The position numbers and the translations under genes are program-made. From an uncultured Bacilli bacterium (GTDB lineage Bacteria; Bacillota_I; Bacilli_A; RF39; UBA660): DNA of 64,000 nucleotides. Within the stretch, counting starts at the first letter, position 1. Each line of letters starts with the position of its first letter. The notes below the pieces were generated by a model. It was not told the origin of the DNA. It made no database searches and saw only the letters and a list, made by a program, of their open reading frames with translations. The stretch lies in NCBI GenBank assembly GCA_934100165.1, contig CAKOPN010000005.1:1-64000 (forward strand), in the 5' to 3' direction. This document shows positions 28,349 through 37,700 of the stretch, in pieces.

Positions 28349-30109
28349 ATGATAAAAATAATAAAAGGTTTAAAGAAAAAAGACTTTCTAATAATACTTT
28401 TATGTATCATACTAGTTGCAACTCAGGTGTGGCTTGAATTAAAAATTCCTGATTACATGAGTACTATCACTAGTTTAATTCAAAAAGGTGGCAACAGTAC
28501 TGGTGAAATATTAAAAGAAGGTTTATATATGCTTTCCTGTGCCTTTGGAAGTTTGATTACTGCTTTTATAGTTGGTTATTTTGCTGCTTTATTATCTGCT
28601 AATGTTTCCTTAAGTTTAAGAAGCAAAGTGTTTAATAAAGTAGAAAACTTTGGTATGGAAGAGATAAAAAAGTTTTCTATAAGTAGTTTGATAACTAGGA
28701 CAACAAATGATATTACACAAGTAGAAATGACAATTGCCATGGGATTGCAACTTTTAATAAGAGCACCAATTATGGCTTGCTGGGCTATTACAAAAATTCT
28801 TGGCAAAAGTATGCAGTGGAGCTTATTAACAGGTGCAGGTGTTTTAGTACTTTTAATTACGATTGGAACAATAATGGCAATAGTAATGCCAAGATTTAGT
28901 AAAGTACAAAAGCTAATCGATAAAGTTAATGGTGTAACAAGTGAGAACCTAAGTGGTATAAGAGTAATTAGAGCATTTAATGCCGAAGAGTATCAAGAAG
29001 ATAGATTTGAAAACGTTAACAGGGAATTAACAAAAACACAAATGTTTAATCAAAAGTGTTTTGCTGTTATGAGCCCAATGATGAATATGATAAGTCACTT
29101 TTTAACATTAGGAATATATTTTATAGGTGCATTTTTAATAAGTTCAGCTGGACTAATGGATAAAATATCATTATTTAGTGATATGATTGTATTCTCAAGT
29201 TATGGCATGCAGGTTATAATGTCATTTTTGATGCTTGCAATGATATTTATGATATTACCACGTGCCGAAGTATCTGCTAAACGTATAAATGAAGTGTTAG
29301 ATTGTGATATTTCTATAAAAGATGGAACATTTAGTGAGAACACAGAAGAAAAGGGAACAGTAGAATTTAAAAATGTTTCTTTCAAATATCCTGATGCAAC
29401 ATCATATGTAATTGAAAATATATCTTTTAAAGCTAACAAGGGAGAAACAGTTGCCTTTATTGGTTCAACAGGTAGTGGAAAATCTACGTTAATAAATTTA
29501 GTACCTAGATTTTATGATGCAACTGAAGGTGAAGTTTTAATTGATGGTGTTAATGTCAAGAAGTACAAAGAAACATATCTTCGTAATAAGATAGGTTATG
29601 TTCCTCAAAAAGCTGTTATGTTTACAGGTACTGTAAAAAGTAATGTTGCATATGGTGATAATGGAAAAGGCAAGATAAGTGAAGAAAAGATAGATAAAGC
29701 AATTGAAGTTGCTATGGCCAAGGATTTTGTGAGTAAGATGGAAAATGGTATAGATTCACATATGGCAAGGGGAGGAACAAATGTATCTGGTGGACAGAAA
29801 CAACGTCTTTCAATTGCAAGAGCTATAGCAAGAGATCCAGAAATATATATATTTGATGATTCTTTCTCAGCACTTGACTATAAGACGGATGCAACATTAA
29901 GAGCAAAATTAAAGAAATATACTAAAGATGCAACAAGTTTAATAGTAGCACAAAGAATAGGAACTATTATAAATGCTGATAAAATAGTAGTACTTGATAA
30001 AGGTAAATGCGTAGGTATTGGAACTCACAAAGAACTACTTGAGAATTGTGAAGTTTATAAAGAAATCGCTTTATCACAGTTATCAAAGGAGGAGTTGGAA
30101 AATGCCTAG
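28349..30109 (+). CDS. ABC exporter half-transporter with degenerate catalytic site (subunit A)
   Basis: 586 residues: six membrane helices (about 1-310), then a nucleotide-binding domain with Walker A GSTGSGKS at 372-379 and signature VSGGQ. Walker B reads IFDDSFSALD, so Asp504 replaces the catalytic glutamate. The switch histidine is Gln535 (VAQRIGTI). These two changes define the degenerate-site subunit of asymmetric type IV exporters such as TM287/288, BmrCD and LmrCD. It overlaps its partner by 8 bases and should form an obligate heterodimer with it. The cargo is probably a drug, lipid or peptide. Confidence 0.92.
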   Translation: MIKIIKGLKKKDFLIILLCIILVATQVWLELKIPDYMSTITSLIQKGGNSTGEILKEGLYMLSCAFGSLITAFIVGYFAALLSANVSLSLRSKVFNKVENFGMEEIKKFSISSLITRTTNDITQVEMTIAMGLQLLIRAPIMACWAITKILGKSMQWSLLTGAGVLVLLITIGTIMAIVMPRFSKVQKLIDKVNGVTSENLSGIRVIRAFNAEEYQEDRFENVNRELTKTQMFNQKCFAVMSPMMNMISHFLTLGIYFIGAFLISSAGLMDKISLFSDMIVFSSYGMQVIMSFLMLAMIFMILPRAEVSAKRINEVLDCDISIKDGTFSENTEEKGTVEFKNVSFKYPDATSYVIENISFKANKGETVAFIGSTGSGKSTLINLVPRFYDATEGEVLIDGVNVKKYKETYLRNKIGYVPQKAVMFTGTVKSNVAYGDNGKGKISEEKIDKAIEVAMAKDFVSKMENGIDSHMARGGTNVSGGQKQRLSIARAIARDPEIYIFDDSFSALDYKTDATLRAKLKKYTKDATSLIVAQRIGTIINADKIVVLDKGKCVGIGTHKELLENCEVYKEIALSQLSKEELENA

Positions 30110-32063
30110 ATTTGGAGGAGGAAGAGGAGTACCAAAGAAATCAAAGGATTTTTTAGGCTCTATGAAAAGATTATTTAAAAGTTTAGACAAGTGGCGTTAC
30201 TTACTTATTACATCATTACTTCTAGCATTTATATCAGCCATTATAGCACTTTCAACACCTAATAAGCTTTCTTCTTTAACTGATGTTATAACAGAGGGAA
30301 TTAAACCACAATTAACAGAAGAAAAGATAGAAGAGATTTTGAAAGATGAAAGTATAGATCAAAAAGATAAACAAGAGTTTTTACAAGTACTTGAAAAGAT
30401 GAAAGATGAAAATGGAAATCAAGATGAAGCTTTACAATCTATAAATGATTTATCAAAATCTATTTATGATAAGATAAAGCCTGTAATGGATTTAGACAAA
30501 GTAAAGAGTATAGCAATATTCTTAGGAGTACTTTATATTATAAGTGCCATACTTAGTTACATTCAGTCATACAGTATGACAACGGTATCTAACAAATTTG
30601 CAATGCATTTAAGAAGTAGAATAAGTTTCAAAATAAATAAGTTGCCTCTTAAATACTTTGATAGTCACGAAACAGGAGATATGCTTTCAATAGTTACAAA
30701 CGATGTCGATACTGTTGCTCAAAATATGAACCAGTCTTTAACAACTTTAGTTACAAGTATCACGCTTTTATTAGGATCTATCTTAATGATGTTTATAACA
30801 AACTGGGTAATGGCAATTACTGCAATAATATCTAGTGTGTTAGGATTCTCTTTAGTGTTTGTTATTTTAACTAAGAGCCAAAAGTACTTTACACAAAGAC
30901 AAGAAGAATTAGGTAAGATGAATGGACATATTGAAGAGGTGTATTCAGGACATAATGTTGTAAAAGCATATAATGGTATGAAAGAAGCTAAAAAAGAGTT
31001 TGATAACTTAAATGAAAAATTATATGTTTGTAATAAGAAGAGCCAATTTTTATCTGGTTTAATGGGACCAATTATGGGATTCGTTGGAAATCTTGGCTAC
31101 GTTGCAGTATGTGTAGTTGGTTCTATCTTAGTTGTTGATGATATTATCTCTTTTGGAACGATTGTAGCATTCATGATTTATGTTAGAATGTTTACAAACC
31201 CACTTTCACAAATTGCACAGGCTATGACATCACTTCAGTCTATAGCAGCATCAAGTGAAAGAGTATTTGAATTCTTAGATGAAAAAGAAATGACAGAGGA
31301 AATAGATGGATTCAAATATTTAGATAAGAACAAAGTAAAAGGTGAAATAGAATTTAAACATGTAAAATTTGGTTATGATGACAACAGAACAATAATTCAT
31401 GACTTTAATTTTGTAGCTAAACCAGGTGAGAAAATTGCTATAGTAGGTCCAACTGGTGCAGGTAAAACTACAATGGTTAACTTACTTATGAAGTTTTATG
31501 AAATAAAAGATGGAGATATCCTAATTGATGGTGTATCTATTCATGAGTTAACACGCGAAAATGTTCATGACTTGTTTGTTATGGTGCTTCAAGATACTTG
31601 GCTTCTAGAAGGAAGTCTTCGTGAAAACTTGAAACTTAACAATAAAGGTGTAACTGATGAAGAGATTTGGTCAGCATGTGAAGTAGTAGGAGCAGACCAC
31701 TTTATTAAAACATTACCAAATGGACTTGATGCGACTGTTGATAATAGTGACTCAATAAGTGGTGGACAGAAACAGCTATTAACTATTGCACGTGGTATGA
31801 TAAAAAATGCCCCACTTTTGATATTAGATGAAGCAACAAGTAATGTTGATACAAGAACAGAGGAATTAGTTCAAAAGGCAATGGATAAATTAACAGTAGG
31901 TAAAACGTCTTTCATTATTGCACATAGATTATCAACAATTAAGAATGCTGATCATATTCTTGTTATGAATGAAGGAGATATTATCGAAGAAGGAAATCAT
32001 GAAACACTAATGAAAAAGAATGGTTTCTATGCTGAGTTATACAATTCACAATTTAAAAAATAA
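30102..32063 (+). CDS. ABC exporter half-transporter with canonical site (subunit B)
   Basis: 653 residues. A Gly-rich N-terminus (FGGGRGVPKKSKDF) leads into the first helix. An unusual hydrophilic insert of about 85 residues follows helix 1 (near 60-145), rich in Lys/Glu/Asp. The nucleotide-binding domain is canonical: Walker A GPTGAGKT at 449-456, signature ISGGQ, Walker B LLILDEATSNVD and switch His in IIAHRLST. With the upstream subunit it forms a BmrCD/TM287-288-like exporter. I chose ATG 30102, which has AAAGGAGGAG upstream; longer frames begin inside the partner gene. Confidence 0.92.
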   Translation: MPRFGGGRGVPKKSKDFLGSMKRLFKSLDKWRYLLITSLLLAFISAIIALSTPNKLSSLTDVITEGIKPQLTEEKIEEILKDESIDQKDKQEFLQVLEKMKDENGNQDEALQSINDLSKSIYDKIKPVMDLDKVKSIAIFLGVLYIISAILSYIQSYSMTTVSNKFAMHLRSRISFKINKLPLKYFDSHETGDMLSIVTNDVDTVAQNMNQSLTTLVTSITLLLGSILMMFITNWVMAITAIISSVLGFSLVFVILTKSQKYFTQRQEELGKMNGHIEEVYSGHNVVKAYNGMKEAKKEFDNLNEKLYVCNKKSQFLSGLMGPIMGFVGNLGYVAVCVVGSILVVDDIISFGTIVAFMIYVRMFTNPLSQIAQAMTSLQSIAASSERVFEFLDEKEMTEEIDGFKYLDKNKVKGEIEFKHVKFGYDDNRTIIHDFNFVAKPGEKIAIVGPTGAGKTTMVNLLMKFYEIKDGDILIDGVSIHELTRENVHDLFVMVLQDTWLLEGSLRENLKLNNKGVTDEEIWSACEVVGADHFIKTLPNGLDATVDNSDSISGGQKQLLTIARGMIKNAPLLILDEATSNVDTRTEELVQKAMDKLTVGKTSFIIAHRLSTIKNADHILVMNEGDIIEEGNHETLMKKNGFYAELYNSQFKK

Positions 32064-32095
32064 GCACACGGTATCAAGTACTATGTGCTTTTTAT
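32062..32095 (+). terminator. Terminator after the ABC exporter
   Basis: Stem AAGCACA/TGTGCTT with a 15-base loop, followed by a T run. Confidence 0.7.
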
Positions 32096-32124
32096 TTGCA
32101 ATGTCACAATTTTTATGATATAAT
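32096..32124 (+). promoter_or_regulatory. Promoter of the hypothetical membrane gene
   Basis: TTGCAA at 32096-32101, 17 bases, TATAAT at 32119-32124 with an extended TGA. Confidence 0.6.
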
Positions 32125-32147
32125 TTTCCAAACTTATGGGGGTAATT

Positions 32148-33020
32148 ATGTTAACAGATAAAGACACATTAAAAAGAGAAAAGACTTATGAAGATAATAA
32201 AAAAGTATTAGGAGCAGTTCATTATACCTTACAAAAAGATTATAGGAAATTAGGCAAAAAAGCAGGAAAACAAGAACGTATTGAAGAATATATGAATGAT
32301 GTTGTAACACTTGGTACTAGAGAAAATAAACTACTAATAACAGCCTTGTCAATTCCATCTGCAATTGGTTTAATAGCAGGGGCAGTATCAGGCATTGGTG
32401 TTTTAGCACTAGGATCAGTTATAGCAAATAATCAAGGAATAAATTTATCAGAAGCATCTCAAAATGCTTTAAATATGGTGCAGAATAGTCTAAACGAAAA
32501 TACTAACAACATGATTCATAACTTTACTACAGGAATAAAATTTTTATCACTACCAGCACTAGGAACACTAATCAGTTATTCTTGTAAGATTGTAAGGGGA
32601 AAAAACGACATAAAATATGCAAGTTCGTTAAACAAAATGTGTGATAAAGACGAAATAATAAAGTTAATTGATGATTTGAAAAAAGATAAAACTGGCGATG
32701 TGTTAGGCTTTGTAAAAGATTTTTTAACGAACGTTGACTTAACAGAAAATTCAAGAGACTTTAACATTGTCATTTTATCAAACCTAGCAGAATATAGAAC
32801 ATGTTCTTTAAGAGAACAAAATAATGATGCAACAAAAGAAGAAACTGAAGACAAGTTTATGAGTTTTATAGATACACTAGCAAGTGCAACTAAAAAAAGT
32901 GGTGCATCAGAAAGCTTTTTAAAAAATGAATATGTTAAAGCGTTAATAAAAACTTATTATGACAACGAAGATGAGATAGAGTTAACACCAATATCAAAAC
33001 AAATGAAGTTAGATAGTTAA
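32148..33020 (+). CDS. Hypothetical protein with two membrane segments
   Basis: 290 residues, no family recognised. A charged N-terminal 60 residues (many Lys/Glu) is followed by a hydrophobic segment near 65-88, a polar Asn-rich stretch, a second hydrophobic segment near 120-145 and a soluble C-terminal half rich in Asp, Lys and Glu. The topology places both ends in the cytoplasm. It has its own promoter and a probable terminator. I prefer ATG 32148 because GGGGGT precedes it; ATG 32136 has no SD. It sits directly upstream of the HPt-REC gene but has a separate promoter. Confidence 0.6.
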   Translation: MLTDKDTLKREKTYEDNKKVLGAVHYTLQKDYRKLGKKAGKQERIEEYMNDVVTLGTRENKLLITALSIPSAIGLIAGAVSGIGVLALGSVIANNQGINLSEASQNALNMVQNSLNENTNNMIHNFTTGIKFLSLPALGTLISYSCKIVRGKNDIKYASSLNKMCDKDEIIKLIDDLKKDKTGDVLGFVKDFLTNVDLTENSRDFNIVILSNLAEYRTCSLREQNNDATKEETEDKFMSFIDTLASATKKSGASESFLKNEYVKALIKTYYDNEDEIELTPISKQMKLDS

Positions 33021-33043
33021 GTTTGTAACTATTTAACTTTTTC
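33013..33043 (+). terminator. Probable weak terminator
   Basis: AT-rich stem ATAGTTA/TAACTAT with a 6-base loop, followed after TTAAC by a T run. An alternative stem AGTTAA/TTAACT overlaps it. Confidence 0.45.
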
Positions 33044-33100
33044 TTTGCATAAATTTTAGTTAAATAAGTGTAAAATGGGTATTAAAAAAAATTATCTTCG

Positions 33101-33109
33101 TGTTATAAT
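33101..33109 (+). promoter_or_regulatory. Extended -10 of the HPt-REC gene
   Basis: TG-T-TATAAT at 33101-33109, 36 bases before the ATG. The -35 region (ATTAAA) is poor, as allowed for extended -10 promoters. Confidence 0.55.
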
Positions 33110-33144
33110 GATATTAATAATAGTAAATAGAGGATGTGTAAGAT

Positions 33145-33918
33145 ATGTATAATACAAAAATATTAACTGATAATGGTGTTAACCTAGAAAAAAGTTTAGA
33201 GCTTTTTGGTGACATGGATACTTATAATGAAACATTAGTAGACTTTTTAAACGATGTTGAAAGAAAACTACACGATATAAAAAAATACAAAGAACTTTCT
33301 GATATGGCTAACTATGCAATATTAGTGCATTCTTTAAAAAGTGATGCAAAGTACTTTGGTTTTGAACGTTTAGCAGAACTTGCATACAATCATGAGCTAA
33401 GAAGTAAAGCAAATGATATGTACTATGTAGCAGACAATTATAAAGAGCTTATGGAAGAAGCAAACAGGATTGTAAAACTTGTTAAGAGTTATTTAGGAGT
33501 GGCTACTGAAAAAGACATAAAGAAAGAAACAACACATAGTGACAACACAGAAAAGAATAAAATATTAGTAGTAGATGATTCAAATATAATTTCAAACTTT
33601 ATAACTAAGATTTTTGATGATACATACGATGTTATATCATTAAAAGATGGAAAGGAAGCAATCGACTTTCTAGCTAGCAATACAAGTACAATAAGAGGAA
33701 TGTTACTTGATTTAAATATGCCAAATGTAAATGGTTATGAAGTATTGAATTTTATGAAGATAAACAACTTCTTTAGTAAAATAAGTGTAGCAATAATAAC
33801 AGGTACAGATTCTGCTTCAGTATTACAAAATACTAAAGGATATCCAATTGTAGCTATTCTAGAGAAACCATTTAATGAAGCTAATGTAAGAAAAGTTGTA
33901 AATATGTTAGTAAAGTAA
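33145..33918 (+). CDS. HPt-REC phosphorelay protein
   Basis: 257 residues. An N-terminal histidine phosphotransfer domain has the phospho-acceptor His62 in LVHSLKSDAKYFG. After a linker near 120-140 comes a receiver domain with VVDDS, phospho-acceptor Asp189 in LLDLNMPNVNGYEVL, the Thr of IITGTDS and the Lys of LEKPF. There is no output domain. It is therefore a phosphate shuttle or sink, well suited to accept phosphate from the hybrid kinases at the window start. The partnership is inferred, since hybrid kinases need an HPt and none is fused to them. SD AGAGGATG. Confidence 0.88.
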   Translation: MYNTKILTDNGVNLEKSLELFGDMDTYNETLVDFLNDVERKLHDIKKYKELSDMANYAILVHSLKSDAKYFGFERLAELAYNHELRSKANDMYYVADNYKELMEEANRIVKLVKSYLGVATEKDIKKETTHSDNTEKNKILVVDDSNIISNFITKIFDDTYDVISLKDGKEAIDFLASNTSTIRGMLLDLNMPNVNGYEVLNFMKINNFFSKISVAIITGTDSASVLQNTKGYPIVAILEKPFNEANVRKVVNMLVK

Positions 33919-33942
33919 AAAAAGAGCCGAAGCTCTTTTTAT
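33918..33942. terminator. Bidirectional terminator between HPt-REC and tetR
   Basis: Stem AAAGAGC/GCTCTTT with loop CGAA, flanked by A and T runs. It abuts the end of the minus-strand tetR-type gene. Confidence 0.8.
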
Positions 33943-34532
33943 TTTAGTAATTTTCTAATTGCATCATATAAATAAGGTTTAAATTTATCAATTGGAAGTG
34001 GTACTTTATTTATAATTGAACTAAATCCAGTTGAACTAACAAGTTCAATAATCATAAAGAGTGTAACTTCAGGGTTTTCCATCTTGATGTTATGCTCTTT
34101 TACTTTTGCAATAAACGTCTCAAATAAGCCAATTTCATCACTGTCAATAATTTTTGTTAATTTATCACTATAGTAAACTCCTAAAGATAAGTCTTTTGAA
34201 ATGAGTGAAGTAAGCTCAGGCTTTTTAATCAAACTATCTATTACATAATCAATTATTGCGATAATTTGATCATCAAACTTACTAATATTCTTTTCTTTTA
34301 CACTTAACATTGCTTTATTAAATAAATCATGTGATAACTTTGTAATAAGTTTTTCTTGAAGATCATATTTGTCTTTAAAGTAAAGATAAAAAGTACCTTT
34401 GGCAATACCAGCATTTTCTACGATATCTTGAATAGAAGTGTTATTTATTCCTTTTGTGGTAAATAGGGTATAGCTGGCCTCTAAGATTCTTTTTTCTTTA
34501 TCATTTTTTTTCTCAATATTTTTTTCTAACAT
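33939..34532 (-). CDS. TetR family transcriptional regulator
   Basis: 197 residues. The N-terminal helix-turn-helix is clear: ILEASYTLFTTKGINNTSIQDIVENAGIAKGTFYLYFKDKYDL (residues 16-58, quoted here only as a landmark for the YFKDK motif). The C-terminal ligand domain is variable. It is divergent from the MMPL exporter gene, whose promoter carries two TGAC-N5-GTCA-type operators, so it most likely represses that exporter and is released by a small ligand. The SD AAGGGA is about 13 bases from the ATG, a long spacing. Confidence 0.9.
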   Translation of the reverse strand: MLEKNIEKKNDKEKRILEASYTLFTTKGINNTSIQDIVENAGIAKGTFYLYFKDKYDLQEKLITKLSHDLFNKAMLSVKEKNISKFDDQIIAIIDYVIDSLIKKPELTSLISKDLSLGVYYSDKLTKIIDSDEIGLFETFIAKVKEHNIKMENPEVTLFMIIELVSSTGFSSIINKVPLPIDKFKPYLYDAIRKLLK

Positions 34533-34562
34533 TTTAACACTATCATCCCTTTAACGCTTTAC

Positions 34563-34591
34563 ATAATAGCATCTTTTTTTATCACAGTCAA
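34563..34591 (-). promoter_or_regulatory. Promoter of the tetR-type gene
   Basis: On the minus strand TTGACT, 17 bases, TATTAT. It lies about 60 bases from the nearer operator, so autoregulation through these operators would need DNA looping or may not occur. Confidence 0.6.
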
Positions 34592-34650
34592 ACTTTTAGA
34601 GGAAACTTTTTCCTAAAAAATGAATAAAATATAAAGATTTAAAATAAATA

Positions 34651-34679
34651 TTGACTATTGGTCATTTTTGTGTTAATAT
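34651..34679 (+). promoter_or_regulatory. Promoter of the MMPL exporter gene
   Basis: TTGACT at 34651-34656, 17 bases, TAATAT at 34674-34679. The -35 box overlaps the first operator. Confidence 0.7.
34652..34664. promoter_or_regulatory. TetR-type operator 1
   Basis: TGACTATTGGTCA, one mismatch from a perfect TGACC-N3-GGTCA palindrome, overlapping the -35 box of the MMPL promoter. Confidence 0.7.
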
Positions 34680-34685
34680 ACTTAA

Positions 34686-34698
34686 TGACCGTTGGTCA
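34686..34698. promoter_or_regulatory. TetR-type operator 2
   Basis: TGACCGTTGGTCA, a perfect TGACC-N3-GGTCA palindrome between the -10 box and the SD. It lies 34 bases centre to centre from operator 1, about three helical turns. Confidence 0.75.
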
Positions 34699-34710
34699 TA
34701 AGGAGGAAAT

Positions 34711-37700
34711 ATGAAGAAATTTAGTGAGTTTGTTTGTAAAAATAAAATCATAATACTAATTGTTTCTTTGTTATTGATAATACCTTCTATATACGGTATG
34801 TATAAGACAAGAGTTAATTATGATATTTTGATCTACTTGCCAGATGATATTGAGACTGTGAAAGGTCAAAATATTTTAACTAGCGACTTTAAGATGGGGT
34901 CTTATTCAACTATAATTGCGGAAGGTGCTTCAAGCAAGGATATATTAAAATTTGAAGAGAAGGTTAGAAACATTGAAGGTGTTAACAAAGTAGTTAGTGC
35001 AATCGATGTAACAGGATTATCTCTTCCACTTGAGTTCTTACCAAGTGAAATGACTAAAAAGTTGAAAAATGGTGATTCAACTCTTATTCTTGTAACATTT
35101 GATGACACAATATCAAGTGATAGAACTCTTGATGCTGTAAGTCAAATAAGAGAAGATGCCTCTGGTATGTTTCATATCGGTGGTATGAGTTCAATTGTAC
35201 TTGATACAATGAAGGTATCAGATGAAGAAGTAGTAATGTATGTAATAATAGCAGTAGTATGTTGCTTAGCAGTACTTATGATATCTTTGGATTCTTATAT
35301 CGCACCATTTTTGTTACTTGCTAATATTGGACTTGCAATTTTGTACAATATGGGAACAAATACAATCTTTGGAGAAATTTCCTACATTACAAAAGCAATA
35401 AGTGCAGTATTACAATTAGGAGTAACAATGGACTTCTCAATATTCTTGTATCATAGATATTTATCTTTTAAGAGAAAATACAAGACAAAAGACGAAGCTA
35501 TGGAAAATGCTATATGTGACACAATAGTATCAGTAGTAGGAAGTTCATTAACTACAGTAGCAGGTTTCTTAGCACTATGTACAATGATGTTAACATTAGG
35601 AAAAGATATTGGTCTAGTAATGGCAAAAGGTGTAATATTTGGTGTTATTTCAGTAGTTACAGTGTTCCCAGCAATATTACTAACTTTTGATAATCTAATA
35701 GAAAAAACTAGTCATAAAGTAATACTTCCTAAATTTGAAGGATTAAATAAATTCATAGTAAAAAATTATAAAATTATATTTGCTATTTTCTTAATACTTA
35801 TAATACCTGCTTGGTATGGTAATAAAAATACAGAAGTTTATTACAACCTAGATAAAACATTACCAAGAGATCTTGAAAGTAGCATTGCTAACAGTAAATT
35901 GAAAGAAACATTTAATATTGTGTCACCTGAAATTATACTGGTTAACAAAGATTTAAAATCAAGTGATTTTGAAAAAATGACTAATGAAATTTCAAATATC
36001 GAAGGAATTGATTTAGTACTAAGTAGCAGTATGATTGATTCACTTGGTATTCCAAAAGAAATGCTTGGTGATGAAGTAACAAGCATATTTGAAAATGATA
36101 ACTATCAGTTAGTTCTTGTAAACTCAGTTTATGCAACCGCCACAAATGAGCTTAATTCACAAATAGATGAACTTAACACTATAGTTAAAAAATATGATGA
36201 AAATGCCATAATAGCAGGTGAAGGTCCACTTATGAAAGACATGGTAGAAATAAGTAATCAAGACTTTAACAATGTTAATTATTCATCAATTGCTCTTGTG
36301 TTTATCATAATGATTATTGTATTAAAATCAGCATCACTACCAGTCTTACTAGTATGTGCCATTGAGTTTGCAATATTCATAAATATGGGATTATCATTCT
36401 ATACAAATGTTACGATTCCGTTTGTATCCTCAATAGTAATTGGTACTATTCAGTTAGGAGCCACTATTGACTATGCAATTCTTATGACTACAAAATATCT
36501 TGAAAAACGTAAAGAAGGAAAAGATCCAAAAGAAAGTATAAAATATTCTCTTGATAATTCAGTATCTTCAATAATTGTCAGTGGATTCTGTTTATTCGCC
36601 GCAACATTTGGAGTAGGAATGTATTCAAGACTTGAGATGATTTCTTCAATATGTAACTTAATAGGAAGAGGAGCACTTATAAGTATGGTTGTAGTTATAT
36701 TTGTAATACCAACACTTCTTCTTATCTTTGATAAAATAATTTGTAAAACTACAAGTGGTTTTGGGAAAGAGGTAAATATGAAAAATAAAGTTAAAAAGAG
36801 TTTAGCAGTATTTGCTATAGGGGTCTTAACTCTTGGCTCTACAACTGTTATGGCAAGTACCAAAAATGAAACTGTATATGCAAGACTTTCTAAAGATGGA
36901 AAGGTAAATAAAATTTTAGTAAATGAACATATATATTCAGATGAAAAAACGATTAAAGATATGTCAGATTTAAAAAACATTATGAATATAAGTGGTGATG
37001 AAGATTTTACTATTGATGGTAATAATATAACTTGGAATGGTAATAATATCTTTTATCAAGGTGAAACAGACAAGTCTTTACCAGTAGAAGTAGAAATAAC
37101 TTACAAGTTAAATGGGGAAGAAATAAGCAAAGATGAATTAAAAGGAAAAAGTGGAAAAGTAGAAATAACTTTAAGCTTTAAAAATAATGATTCACACACT
37201 GTAAATGTAAATGGTAAAAGTACTACAATGTACACACCTTTTGTAGTAACAATGGGTACAATATTACCAGTTAAAGGTAATGATAACTTTACAATTACAA
37301 ACGGAAAAGTTGTCAATAATGGTGTAAACAATATTGCTTTAGCATTAGCAACACCTAACCTTGATGCAAGCTTAGGGCTTAGTGAATTAAGTTCTATGAA
37401 TAATATAACAATTAGCTATGAAACAAGTAGCTTTAAAGAGTCAACTATTTATCTAGTTGTAACACCAAAGATAATTGATAAAGAAGATTTAAAAGTATTT
37501 GATAATCTAGATTCTCTTTACAGTAGTATTTCTTATTTATCAAGTTCATCAACAAAACTTGTAAATGGAAGTAAAACATTATCAGATGGAATGAATGCTT
37601 ACAATCAAAAAATAGTAGAACTTGCAAATAATATTTCAACATTAAAACTTGGAACAAATTTACTAGCTCAAAAATATGGAATTATAAATTCTGGTATTGA

